A DNA stretch of 64,000 nt from contig CP107211.1 of assembly GCA_025757845.1 (NCBI GenBank), positions 1,860,001 through 1,924,000 on the forward strand. The letters run 5' to 3'. Shown in pieces: positions 8,066-17,519 of this stretch. Below the pieces are notes generated by a model. That model searched no databases. It was not told the DNA's origin and saw only the letters and a program-made list of their open reading frames with translations. Numbering within the stretch: position 1 is the stretch's first letter; every line of letters starts with the position of its first letter. Source of the stretch: Oscillospiraceae bacterium. GTDB lineage: Bacteria > Bacillota > Clostridia > Oscillospirales > Ruminococcaceae. A program made the translations under genes and the position numbers.

Positions 8066-8094
8066 TTGCCTTTTTGACCCGCCGGGGCTATAAT
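8066..8094 (+). promoter_or_regulatory. glnN promoter
   Basis: TTGCCT (8066-8071), 17-base spacer, TATAAT (8089-8094). The expected start is near 8101, a few bases before the leader hairpin. Confidence 0.8.
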
Positions 8095-8104
8095 CAAACC
8101 ATAG

Positions 8105-8154
8105 ACAGCAACGGCGCTGTGGGTCACCTCCTGACTCGCAGCGCCGTTTTTGTT
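8105..8154 (+). promoter_or_regulatory. glnN leader: ANTAR-type hexaloop hairpin and attenuator
   Basis: Hairpin ACAGC (8105-8109) / GCTGT (8116-8120) with the six-base loop AACGGC: A at position 1 and G at position 4, the mark of ANTAR-binding RNA hairpins. Its loop and 3' arm also form the 5' arm of an intrinsic terminator, ACGGCGCTG (8111-8119) with CAGCGCCGT (8139-8147) and a T-run. The two folds exclude each other, so protein binding to the hexaloop would allow read-through into glnN. A second small hairpin (GGTCA/TGACT, five-base loop) sits in the terminator apex. Confidence 0.65.
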
Positions 8155-8241
8155 AAGAAGTCTTTCGTGCTTTGGGGCCCGCTTTCCGGCAGCTCCGGGG
8201 CGGGAGCTGGGAAACATAAGATCAAGTAAGGAGTAGGATTT

Positions 8242-10329
<2,088 letters not shown>

Positions 10330-10408
10330 TCGCATCGCGTAAAACAGCATCATCCGTAGGCTGCGGACAATCAATTGAGACATTCTCCTTTTCCTATTTC
10401 TTACACCA

Positions 10409-10457
10409 GCCTGAAGACCTGCTTCCGCAAGGGGGCAGGCCTTTGGGCGTTTTATTT
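10409..10457 (+). terminator. Terminator between glnN and glnA, possible glnA attenuator
   Basis: A long stem: GCCTGAAG (10409-10416) with CTTTGGGC (10441-10448), continuing into CCTGCTTCC/GGGGGCAGG capped by a GCAA tetraloop, then GTTTTATTT. It ends only about 14 bases before the glnA start codon, so it can end glnN transcription and also control entry into glnA. No hexaloop of the glnN kind was found here. Confidence 0.8.
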
Positions 10458-10471
10458 GAAAGGAGATCTTT

Positions 10472-11791
10472 ATGCGTTATTCGACCCAACAGGACGTGCT
10501 GGACTTCGTGGAGGACAACAACGTCAAATTCGTGCGCTTTGCCTTCTGCGATATCTTTGGCACCCAGAAGAACATCGCCGTGCTGGCCAGCGACCTGCCC
10601 AAGGCCCTGGAGGACGGCGTGTGCTTCGACGGCAGCTCCATTGCCGGTTTCATGAAGGTGGAGGAAAGCGACCTGGTATTGCGCCCCGACCTGCCCACCG
10701 TGACCATCCTGCCCTGGCGGCCCACCGAGGGCCGGGTGATGCAGTTCTTCTGCGACGTGGAAAAGCCGGACGGCGCCCCCTTTGGCGGCAACTGCCGGGG
10801 CTTTCTGCGGGAGATGAACCGCCGCTTCCGCAAGCTGGGCCTTACCTGCAACGTGGGTGCCGAGTGCGAGTTCTATCTGTTTGAGAACGACGACCGGGGC
10901 CGCCCCACCCGCATCCCCATCGACTTTGGCGGCTACTTCGACGTGGCCCCGCTGGACGCGGGCGAGAACCTGCGCCGGGACATCTGCCTGACCATGGAGC
11001 AGATGGGGCTGGCCCCCCAGCACAGCCACCACGAGAGCGGCCACGGCCAGAACGAGATCGACTGCCACCATGCAGGCCCCCTCAAGACCGCCGACAACGT
11101 GATGATGTTCAAGCAGATCGTGCGGGCCATTGCCATGCGCAGCGGCATCCACGCCAGTTTCCTGCCCAAGCCCCTGCCGGACCAGGCGGGCAGCGGGCTG
11201 CACATCAACCTGTCGCTGTACCTGGACGGCAAGAACCTGTTTGAGGGCGACATTGCCCCGGACAGCATCGCAGGCAGCTTTATGGCGGGCGTGCTGGCCC
11301 ACAGCCGGGAGCTGACCGTGTTCACCAATCCCCTGCCCAACAGCTACCAGCGCTTTGGCTGCGACGAGGCCCCCCGCTATGTGAGCTGGAGCCGCCAGAA
11401 CCGCAGCCAGCTGGTGCGCATCCCCCAGGTGAAGGGCGACAACTGCCGCATGGAGCTGCGCAGCCCGGACCCCGCCTGCAACCCCTATCTGGCCATCGGT
11501 CTGGTGCTGGCCGCCGGTCTGGACGGCATCGAACACCGCATGGTGCTGCAGCCGCCGGTCAACAAGAACCTGTTCCGCCCCGGCGAAGCCGAGGGCCTTG
11601 GGCTGGAAATGCTGCCCGCCACGCTGGAAGAGGCCGTGGCCATCGCCGAGGAAAGCGACTTTTTGCACAAGGTGCTGCCGGAGGAGCTGAGCCGCCGCTA
11701 CTTTGCCGAGGAGCGTGCCCGGTGCGAGGCCCTGCGCGCCGCCGCCGACCCGGCGGAGTACGAGCGCATCCACTACTTCAACGCCATCTGA
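10472..11791 (+). CDS. glnA: Glutamine synthetase type I
   Basis: A 439-residue GSI. Seen: the N-terminal beta-grasp with KFVRFAFCDIFGTQKN and the DGSSIAGF loop, NVGAECEFYLFE (metal Glu), SGHGQNEIDCHH, and PLPDQAGSGLHINLS; NPLPNSYQRFG replaces the usual NPxxNSYKR. The tyrosine adenylylation segment of enteric GS is absent, as in the GSI-alpha group of Firmicutes, which are feedback-regulated by other means. RBS AAAGGAG. The ANTAR regulator gene begins 39 bases downstream and is probably co-transcribed. Confidence 0.93.
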   Translation: MRYSTQQDVLDFVEDNNVKFVRFAFCDIFGTQKNIAVLASDLPKALEDGVCFDGSSIAGFMKVEESDLVLRPDLPTVTILPWRPTEGRVMQFFCDVEKPDGAPFGGNCRGFLREMNRRFRKLGLTCNVGAECEFYLFENDDRGRPTRIPIDFGGYFDVAPLDAGENLRRDICLTMEQMGLAPQHSHHESGHGQNEIDCHHAGPLKTADNVMMFKQIVRAIAMRSGIHASFLPKPLPDQAGSGLHINLSLYLDGKNLFEGDIAPDSIAGSFMAGVLAHSRELTVFTNPLPNSYQRFGCDEAPRYVSWSRQNRSQLVRIPQVKGDNCRMELRSPDPACNPYLAIGLVLAAGLDGIEHRMVLQPPVNKNLFRPGEAEGLGLEMLPATLEEAVAIAEESDFLHKVLPEELSRRYFAEERARCEALRAAADPAEYERIHYFNAI

Positions 11792-11830
11792 CCCCTGCAG
11801 GAACATGCGTAGGAGAAAGGAGCGGAACGT

Positions 11831-12409
11831 ATGGGACGCGCACTCATTGTAAGCGCCGGTGCCAGCTCCAACGAGTATATCGCCGCCCGGCTGGCCGAGA
11901 TGGGCTATGCCCGGCCGGTGATCCTGCCCAGCGGGGCCGAGGCCCGGCGCAGGATGCCGGACGCCGACTTTGACCTGATCGTGGTCAACGCCCCCCTGCC
12001 CGACGAGTTCGGGCACGAGCTGTGCATGGACGCCGTGGCCAGCACCGACGCGGGCGTGGTGTTTCTGGTCAAGGCCGCACAGGCCGAACAGCTGCTGGCC
12101 CCCCTGAACGAGCAGGGGGTGCTGCTGCTGAGCAAGCCCTTCAGCAACACCTTATTTGTGCAGGCCATGCACATGGCCGCCGCCAGCAACCACCGCCTGC
12201 AGCGCCTGCGGCAGGAGAACGCCCGCCTGCAGGACAAAATTTCCCAGATCCGTCTGGTGAGCCGGGCCAAGTGCTGCCTGGTGGAGCATGAGCACCTCAC
12301 CGAGGCCGAGGCCCACCGCCGCATTGAAAAGCTGGCCATGGACACCCGCCGCGACCGCACCGAGATCGCGCAGGAAATCCTTGATTCTTATGAGGATGTG
12401 GGTGTATAA
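11831..12409 (+). CDS. ANTAR-domain RNA-binding regulator with pseudo-receiver
   Basis: A 192-residue protein: an N-terminal receiver-like domain (about 1-120), a coiled stretch (HRLQRLRQENARLQDKI) and a C-terminal ANTAR domain (about 137-188: AKCCLVEHEHLTEAEAHRRI...RRDRTEIAQEIL). ANTAR domains bind paired hexaloop RNA hairpins and prevent termination. The usual phospho-Asp position in the receiver reads DLIVVNAP, so Asn replaces Asp and classical phosphorylation is unlikely; a ligand or partner (for example GS itself) may control it. It lies directly behind glnA. Likely targets are the glnN, gltB and possibly gdhA leaders in this window. Confidence 0.85.
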   Translation: MGRALIVSAGASSNEYIAARLAEMGYARPVILPSGAEARRRMPDADFDLIVVNAPLPDEFGHELCMDAVASTDAGVVFLVKAAQAEQLLAPLNEQGVLLLSKPFSNTLFVQAMHMAAASNHRLQRLRQENARLQDKISQIRLVSRAKCCLVEHEHLTEAEAHRRIEKLAMDTRRDRTEIAQEILDSYEDVGV

Positions 12410-12430
12410 TACTGGATTGGAGAAAGATAA

Positions 12431-12567
12431 CTCCTTCCGTCACGCCTGACGGCGTGCCACCTCCCTCTGAGAGGGAGGCTTATCCCGTGGCGGCAAAGTT
12501 TACCGTGCTGCCAATAGGCTCCCTCCTTGAGGGAGCTGTCGAGCGGATGCGAGACTGAGGGAGTTCT
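12431..12567. repeat. Family B palindromic repeat, divergent copy B1
   Basis: Bounded by inverted ends AACTCCTTCCGTC and GACTGAGGGAGTT. Inside are a hairpin made of CCTCCCTCT and its complement, a TTTACCGTGCTGCCA middle, and a second hairpin GGCTCCCTC/GAGGGAGCT. It has the same layout as copies B2-B4 but a more diverged sequence. It fills the gap between the ANTAR gene and pyrG; no clear pyrG promoter was found. Confidence 0.7.
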
Positions 12568-12626
12568 CACCGGAACGTATTCTGAATCTGATTTGACCTG
12601 ATTTTGATAGAGGAGGAAGTATTTTT

Positions 12627-14270
12627 ATGGCAGAAAAGCAAACCAAGTATATCTTCGTCACCGGCGGTGTCGTGTCCGGCCTGGGCAAGGGCATCACCGC
12701 CGCCTCGCTGGGCCGCCTGCTCAAGTGCCGCGGCCTGAAGGTGGCCAGCCAGAAGCTGGACCCCTACGTCAACGTGGACCCCGGCACCATGAGCCCCCTG
12801 CAGCACGGTGAGGTGTTCGTCACCGACGACGGCACCGAGACCGACCTGGACCTGGGCCACTACGAGCGCTTCATCGACGAGAACCTGAACAAGTACTCCA
12901 ACCTGACCACCGGCAAGGTGTACTGGAACGTGCTGAACAAGGAGCGTCAGGGTGCTTATCTGGGCCAGACCGTCCAGATCATCCCCCACATCACCAACGA
13001 GATCAAGAGCTACATCTACAACATGGCTTCCTCCACCGGGGCCGATGTGGTCATTACCGAGATCGGCGGCACCACCGGCGACATCGAGAGCCAGCCCTTC
13101 CTGGAGGCCATCCGCCAGGTGGGCCTGGAGCAGGGCCGCGACAACTGCTGCTTCATCCATGTGGTGCTGGTGCCCTACATCTCCGGCTCCAACGAGTACA
13201 AGTCCAAGCCCGCCCAGCATTCCGTCAAGGAGCTGCAGGGCATGGGCGTCAACCCGGACATCATCATCCTGCGCGCCGACGGCAGCGTGGGCACCGACAT
13301 CCGCCGCAAGATCAGCACCTTCTGCAACGTGAAGCCGGAGTGCGTCATCGAGAACCTGACCATGCCCAGCCTGTACCAGTGCCCGCTGATGCTGCACACC
13401 GGCGGTCTGGATGACGTGGTGGTGAACAAGCTCCAGCTGGACGTGCCCCCCGCCGACCTGACCGAGTGGAAGCAGGTGGTGAGCCGCATCGCCACCCGCA
13501 GCAAGACCTGCACCATCGCGCTGGTGGGCAAGTACGTCAAGCTCCACGACGCCTATCTCTCTGTGATGGAGAGCCTGTACCACGCCGGGTTTGAGAACGA
13601 CAGCCAGGTGGAGATCAAGTGGGTGGAAAGCGAGGACCTGACCGACCAGAACGCCTGCAAGGAGCTCTTTGCGGACGTGGACGGCATCATCGTGCCCGGC
13701 GGCTTCGGCGACCGCGGCATCGAGGGCATGATCCAGGCCGCCCAGTACGCCCGCGAGAACAACGTGCCCTACTTTGGCATCTGCCTGGGCATGCAGATCA
13801 TGGTGATGGAGTTTGCCCGGGGCGTGCTGGGCTACGCCGACGCCAATTCCAGCGAGTTCACCCCGGACGGCAAGCACAACGTCATCGCCCTCATGGCCGA
13901 CCAGCAGGGCAACATCCCCAAGGGCGGCACCATGCGTCTGGGCAAGTACCCCTGCACCGTGGCCCCCGGCACCAAGATGGCCGAGTGCTACGGCCAGACC
14001 GAGATCTGGGAGCGTCACCGCCACCGCTACGAGTTCAACAACGAGTTCCGGCAGGAGATGCAGGACGCCGGTCTGGTCATTTCCGGCACCAGCCCGGACG
14101 GCCGTCTGGTGGAGACGGTGGAGCTGCCCGGCCGCGCCTTCCATCTGGGTGCCCAGTTCCACCCGGAGTTCAAGAGCCGCCCCAACCGCGCCCATCCCCT
14201 GTTCAAGGGCTTCATCGCGGCGGCGCTCAAGTTCCGCACCAGTGCCCAGCGCAGCCTGATGCACCTGTAA
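12627..14270 (+). CDS. pyrG: CTP synthase
   Basis: A 547-residue enzyme converting UTP, glutamine and ATP to CTP. The N-terminal synthetase domain starts [17 protein letters not shown] (P-loop) and has [15 protein letters not shown] and [11 protein letters not shown]. The C-terminal class I glutaminase has the nucleophile in YFGICLGMQ and the His-Glu pair in FHPEFKS. Length and motifs are standard. The start follows GAGGAGG. A perfect terminator lies just downstream. Confidence 0.97.
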   Translation: MAEKQTKYIFVTGGVVSGLGKGITAASLGRLLKCRGLKVASQKLDPYVNVDPGTMSPLQHGEVFVTDDGTETDLDLGHYERFIDENLNKYSNLTTGKVYWNVLNKERQGAYLGQTVQIIPHITNEIKSYIYNMASSTGADVVITEIGGTTGDIESQPFLEAIRQVGLEQGRDNCCFIHVVLVPYISGSNEYKSKPAQHSVKELQGMGVNPDIIILRADGSVGTDIRRKISTFCNVKPECVIENLTMPSLYQCPLMLHTGGLDDVVVNKLQLDVPPADLTEWKQVVSRIATRSKTCTIALVGKYVKLHDAYLSVMESLYHAGFENDSQVEIKWVESEDLTDQNACKELFADVDGIIVPGGFGDRGIEGMIQAAQYARENNVPYFGICLGMQIMVMEFARGVLGYADANSSEFTPDGKHNVIALMADQQGNIPKGGTMRLGKYPCTVAPGTKMAECYGQTEIWERHRHRYEFNNEFRQEMQDAGLVISGTSPDGRLVETVELPGRAFHLGAQFHPEFKSRPNRAHPLFKGFIAAALKFRTSAQRSLMHL

Positions 14271-14284
14271 GCCAATCACAAACG

Positions 14285-14316
14285 AGCCAGTGCGAGTTTT
14301 TTCGCACTGGCTTTTT
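14285..14316 (+). terminator. pyrG terminator
   Basis: AGCCAGTGCGA (14285-14295) pairs perfectly with TCGCACTGGCT (14302-14312), followed by a T-run. Confidence 0.95.
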
Positions 14317-14340
14317 GTTTACCTGCTCCCGGTGGGGTGA

Positions 14341-14475
14341 ACGATTGAGAATGCCCTCCGTTGCACTCTGGGCATAAATAGCGGAAATAAAATTTTTATA
14401 TTGGCAGTTCAGAAACGCCTGCGGGCGTTTCTGAACTGCATTTTCACGGGAGGGGCCGTTACGGTAAATTGCATC
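14341..14475 (+). repeat. Family A repeat, copy 2
   Basis: Full-length reference copy. Hairpin 1: ATGCCC (14351-14356) / GGGCAT (14370-14375). Hairpin 2: GCAGTTCAGAAACGCC (14404-14419), loop TGCG, perfect complement 14424-14439 (16 base pairs). Tail: TTTTCACGGGAGGGGCCG, then a repeat of the tail segment up to about 14515. It follows the pyrG terminator, so it is not needed for termination there. Confidence 0.88.
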
Positions 14476-14624
14476 TGATGCTGAAGTTGCATCTCACCGG
14501 GAGGGGCCGTTACGGGCAGCCACCATCTCACGGAACCCGCTCCCCCGCTTTCCCACCCTCCGTATCTTCTTTTTCTGCAATTTTTTGCGTGATTTTCGGT
14601 TGATTTTTCGTTGGAAAGCAGTTG

Positions 14625-14652
14625 TTGACAGCGTCCAGTTCCGTGTTATACT
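14625..14652 (+). promoter_or_regulatory. Strong promoter reading toward the RepA-like gene
   Basis: TTGACA (14625-14630), 16-base spacer, TATACT (14647-14652). The transcript would run through inverted repeat A2' and into the gene at 14898. Confidence 0.75.
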
Positions 14653-14733
14653 AAATATAACAACAAAACGTTTTGATGTCGCAAGCTGGCACGCTGAAAT
14701 GCTGCGATTTGGCCGCAGGCCAACAGCAGCGGA

Positions 14734-14875
14734 TGCAGCTTCCCGGAACGACCCCTCCCGTGAAAAAGCAACTCTGGAAAATCCGCAGATTTTCCAGAGT
14801 TGCAAATTTAAAAATAATTCTTCCGCTGCGATTGCCAGAGCGAAGCGGAGGCAATTTCAAATCGTTCACCCAACC
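14734..14875 (-). repeat. Family A repeat, copy 2' (inverted)
   Basis: Minus-strand copy: hairpin 1 arms ATTGCC/GGCAAT; hairpin 2 arms CAACTCTGGAAAATC and complement around TGCG; tail CACGGGAGGGGTCGTTCCGG. It faces copy A2, so the two bracket about 260 bases containing the promoter. It lies in the leader of the next gene. Confidence 0.87.
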
Positions 14876-14897
14876 AACGAAAGGAGCCTGACCTACC

Positions 14898-16259
14898 TTG
14901 AATCAACCACCCCTTGACCGCGCAGCCTTCCTGCGCACCCTGCGGCGCTGCCATACCGAAGAGCAGCTGTTCAGCCGCCTGACCTTTGCCTGTCTGGCCC
15001 AGTACGACGAAGCCCAGCGCCCGGAGCTGCTGGACGATGTGCGGGGCGCCGCCTACAGCCTGCGTCTGCCTGCCGTGGAGTACAAGACCGACCAGTGGCT
15101 CCACCGGTGTCAGGACGCCATCGACACCGACCGCGACGCCTTTCTGGCCGCCGCCAACGCCGAGGCCAGGCGTGAAAACGACAAGATGCGGGCCGAGCAG
15201 ACCCCCGTCGGGCCGGGCGTGCTGGCCGACGTGCCCCTGCAAAACGTGGACTGGCTGGTCCCGGACCTGCTGCCCCGGGGCGAACTTTCCCTGCTGGGTG
15301 CCGACGGCGGCACCGGCAAAGGCCTCTGGCAGGCGCAGTTGATCGCCTGCGTCACCACAGGCAAAACCAGCGGGTTCTTTCCCGTGCCGCCTGCCCAGAC
15401 CGGCAAGGTGCTCATCCTTGCGGGCGAGGACGACCCCGGCAAGGTGCTCAAGGCCCGCCTGCTGGCCGCCGGAGCCGACATGAACCGGGTGCTCTGCCTC
15501 ACCGCCGACGACTACTTCCAGCGCACCGGCCAGCCCCTGACCCTCAAGGACGAGGCACTGGCCAAATTTGCCGCCAAGGCCGGGCCGCTGCTGCTCATCG
15601 TGGACCCGCTGCAGAGCTTTCTGCCCGCCGGGGTGGAAATGGCCAGCCGCAACCAGATGCGCAGCATCCTGCTGCCCCTCAAGGCCATTGCCGCCGCCCA
15701 GCGGTGCGCCGTGCTGCTGGTGATGCACTCCAACAAAAAGATGGGTGTGTCCGGCCGGGCCCGTCTGGCCGACAGCTCCGACATCTGGGACATGGCCCGC
15801 AGCGTGCTGATGATGGGCCGCAGCAACAGCGACGGCAAAATTTACCTCAGCCACGAAAAGAGCAGCTACAGCCGCCCCCAGCAGACCGTGCTGCTGCACA
15901 TCGAGGACGTGGAGCTGGACGGCGTCCGGACCGCTCAGGCCGTGTTTGACGGCTATACCGACAAGAAAGACGCCGACTTCATCAAGGAGCCGCGGGTGCG
16001 GCAGGCCCAGACCAAGGAGGACACGCGGGACGCCATCCTCAACGTGCTGGCCGAGAGCCGGTTGGGCAGCATGGCAAGCAGTGAGCTGCGCGCCGCCGTC
16101 GTGAAGGAGATCGGGTGCAGCGACCGCACTTATGAACGGGCCTATGCCGACCTCGTGCGGTCTGGCGATGTCAAAAAACATACCATCCGGCAAAAAGACG
16201 GCAAAAACAGATGGTATTCCTACTACAGTGGAACAGGTGGCGAAGTTCCAAAATTATAA
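14898..16259 (+). CDS. RepA-like AAA ATPase (replicative helicase type)
   Basis: A 453-residue protein with a TTG start behind AAAGGAG. Residues about 110-330 form a RecA-like AAA_25 domain: GADGGTGKG (Walker A), LILAGEDDP, LLLIVDPLQSFL (Walker B), VLLVMHSNKK. The C-terminal 80 residues look like a winged helix (SSELRAAVVKEIGCSDRTYERAYADLVRSGDV). This order fits RepA/primase-helicase proteins of plasmids, phages and integrative elements, which load at origins. No integrase or relaxase is next to it. It is flanked by inverted A repeats upstream and a cluster of short repeats downstream, so it may be an element remnant. Confidence 0.75.
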   Translation: MNQPPLDRAAFLRTLRRCHTEEQLFSRLTFACLAQYDEAQRPELLDDVRGAAYSLRLPAVEYKTDQWLHRCQDAIDTDRDAFLAAANAEARRENDKMRAEQTPVGPGVLADVPLQNVDWLVPDLLPRGELSLLGADGGTGKGLWQAQLIACVTTGKTSGFFPVPPAQTGKVLILAGEDDPGKVLKARLLAAGADMNRVLCLTADDYFQRTGQPLTLKDEALAKFAAKAGPLLLIVDPLQSFLPAGVEMASRNQMRSILLPLKAIAAAQRCAVLLVMHSNKKMGVSGRARLADSSDIWDMARSVLMMGRSNSDGKIYLSHEKSSYSRPQQTVLLHIEDVELDGVRTAQAVFDGYTDKKDADFIKEPRVRQAQTKEDTRDAILNVLAESRLGSMASSELRAAVVKEIGCSDRTYERAYADLVRSGDVKKHTIRQKDGKNRWYSYYSGTGGEVPKL

Positions 16260-16407
16260 TTTATCTACGTTTAAATTTCAATGTTCGCCAGCTTGGCGGA
16301 GTTGCTCCTGCTGGCGGTGTTCCAACTTCGCCAGGCCCACTGGATTCCGCCATGTTGGCGAAGTTGCTTTTTCAACGCTGCATCGTTCAGAAAGTCGAAC
16401 TTTGCCA
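16238..16407. repeat. Iteron-like short repeats after the RepA-like gene
   Basis: A motif near TTGGCGAAGTTGC recurs in both directions: 16238-16250, 16293-16305, 16320-16333 (reverse), 16355-16367, 16397-16407 (reverse, diverged), with a further partial at 16282-16290. The first copy lies within the last codons of the RepA-like gene. Spaced repeats next to a rep gene are typical of origin iterons or autoregulatory sites; some copies also pair into hairpins. Confidence 0.55.
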
Positions 16408-16436
16408 GATAACCCGCCTCTCTCAGAGAATGGCGC

Positions 16437-16470
16437 AAAAAAAGACCGCCTGCGTGCGGTACGCGGGCGG
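16437..16470 (-). terminator. Terminator of the small membrane protein gene
   Basis: On the minus strand a nine-pair stem (plus coordinates 16446-16454 and 16462-16470) is followed by seven T residues. Confidence 0.85.
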
Positions 16471-16487
16471 CCCTTCTCGGTTCCGGT

Positions 16488-16871
16488 TTACTTTTTCTTC
16501 TGCTGTTCCTGCTCCTTGCGCAGCTCCCGGATGCGCTTTTTCTCGCTCTTGACGTGGGGCCACGGCCAGCTGAAACCTTCATTGTCCTTGCACCAGCGGG
16601 TGAGCGGATAGAACGCGAACGCAAAGCCGAACACATACAGCAGCAGATACAGCAGCGCGTCCAGCGTGACCAGCGCATCCAGTGCGCCGATGACCGCCAT
16701 CACACAGCCTGCCTTGAGGAAGAACAGCCCGTTCTGGCGGCCGTATTCTTCAAAATGTTCGGGCTTGACGGCGCGGCGGCCCTGGTCGCCCCACACGCGG
16801 GGGTTTTTCATGACCGAGTAACCGTAGAACACCATCATCAGGCCGCAGGTGAGCTGAAATCCAAAAAACAT
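16488..16871 (-). CDS. Small membrane protein, 127 residues
   Basis: Two to three hydrophobic segments: residues 1-18, and about 52-90 (LKAGCVMAVIGAL, LLYLLLYVFGFAFAFYPLT). The highly charged C-terminal tail (SEKKRIRELRKEQEQQKKK) probably lies in the cytoplasm. It resembles short hypothetical membrane proteins of clostridia (DUF3784-like layout), but I cannot assign a family firmly. Single gene with its own terminator. Function unknown. Confidence 0.7.
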   Translation of the reverse strand: MFFGFQLTCGLMMVFYGYSVMKNPRVWGDQGRRAVKPEHFEEYGRQNGLFFLKAGCVMAVIGALDALVTLDALLYLLLYVFGFAFAFYPLTRWCKDNEGFSWPWPHVKSEKKRIRELRKEQEQQKKK

Positions 16872-16912
16872 GGCTTGTACCTCGTTTGGTCGTAGTCGTT
16901 TCGGGCAGGGAA

Positions 16913-17045
16913 TGATTTAGAATTGCCTCCGCTTGCGCTCTGGCAATCGCAGAGGTAATTTTATTTTAATTTGCAACTCCGGAAAATCTGCGGATTTTCC
17001 GGAGTTGCCTCTTCACGGAAGGGGTCGTTACGGGCAGTGGCATCG
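16913..17045 (+). repeat. Family A repeat, copy 3
   Basis: Hairpin 1 arms ATTGCC/GGCAAT. Hairpin 2: GCAACTCCGGAAAATC (16973-16988), loop TGCG, perfect complement 16993-17008. Tail CTTCACGGAAGGGGTCGTTACGG. It continues through a linker with TTGGCCTGCGGCCAA into repeat B2, the same A-linker-B order seen inverted at 21309-20923. Confidence 0.87.
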
Positions 17046-17100
17046 GCTGCTGTTGGCCTGCGGCCAAGACGCAGCGAGAACAGGTGCTTTTACGGGAAGC

Positions 17101-17291
17101 AGGCTCGCTCTCTCAGGCGCTGACGCACCAGCCGCTCCCCCTTTTGGCTTCGCCATCTTCCCCCGGCCGGGGGAAGTCTTTCCCAAAGGGGAGAGCCTCT
17201 GGCGTAACCAGAAAGTCCACCGCTCTGCCAAGGCCTCTCCCTTTGGGAGAGGTGGACGCGAACAACGTGAGCGGACGGAGAGGGCGAGGCC
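17101..17291 (-). repeat. Family B palindromic repeat, copy B2
   Basis: Inverted relative to B3 and B4. Ends GGCTCGCTCTCTCAGGCGC and GGAGAGGGCGAGGCC. Contains CCTCTCCCTTTGGGAGAGG, CTCTGCCAAGG and GTGGACGCGAACAACGTGAGC, all shared with B3 and B4. An extra CCCCCGGCCGGGGG hairpin makes it longer than the other copies. Confidence 0.8.
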
Positions 17292-17380
17292 GTCGGCCAA
17301 AGAAAACTAACTTGGAGGGTTTCCTTCCCCGCAAAACGCGGGTTCGCCCCGTTGCGCGACAGCCGCAGGCTGGCAGCAGC

Positions 17381-17515
17381 AAATGCAATCAACCGGAACG
17401 GCCCTTCCTGTGAAAATGCAGTTCAGAAACGCCCGCAGGCGTTTCTGAACTGCCAATATAAAATTGTATTTCCGCTAACTATAGCCAGAGCAAAGCGGCG
17501 GCTATTTCAAATCGT
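17381..17515 (-). repeat. Family A repeat, copy 3' (inverted)
   Basis: Begins on the minus strand within a few bases of the lysA stop codon. Hairpin 1 arms are ATAGCC/GGCTAT, a third version of this stem. Hairpin 2 is identical to copy A2 (GCAGTTCAGAAACGCC with loop written TGCG in this sense). Tail CACAGGAAGGGCCGTT. Confidence 0.87.
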
Positions 17516-17519
17516 ACCC

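Noticed and set aside
8074..8094. TTGACC with TATAAT as the glnN promoter
   Set aside because: The spacer is only 9 bases; TTGCCT at 8066-8071 has the correct 17-base spacing to the same TATAAT.
10330..10471. ANTAR-type hexaloop in the glnA leader
   Set aside because: Scanned for six-base loops with A1 and G4 closed by at least four pairs; none found. The main stem ends in a GCAA tetraloop.
16238..17515. CRISPR array in the repeat-rich region
   Set aside because: The repeats are few, in both orientations, irregularly spaced and palindromic in long units; no cas genes are present.
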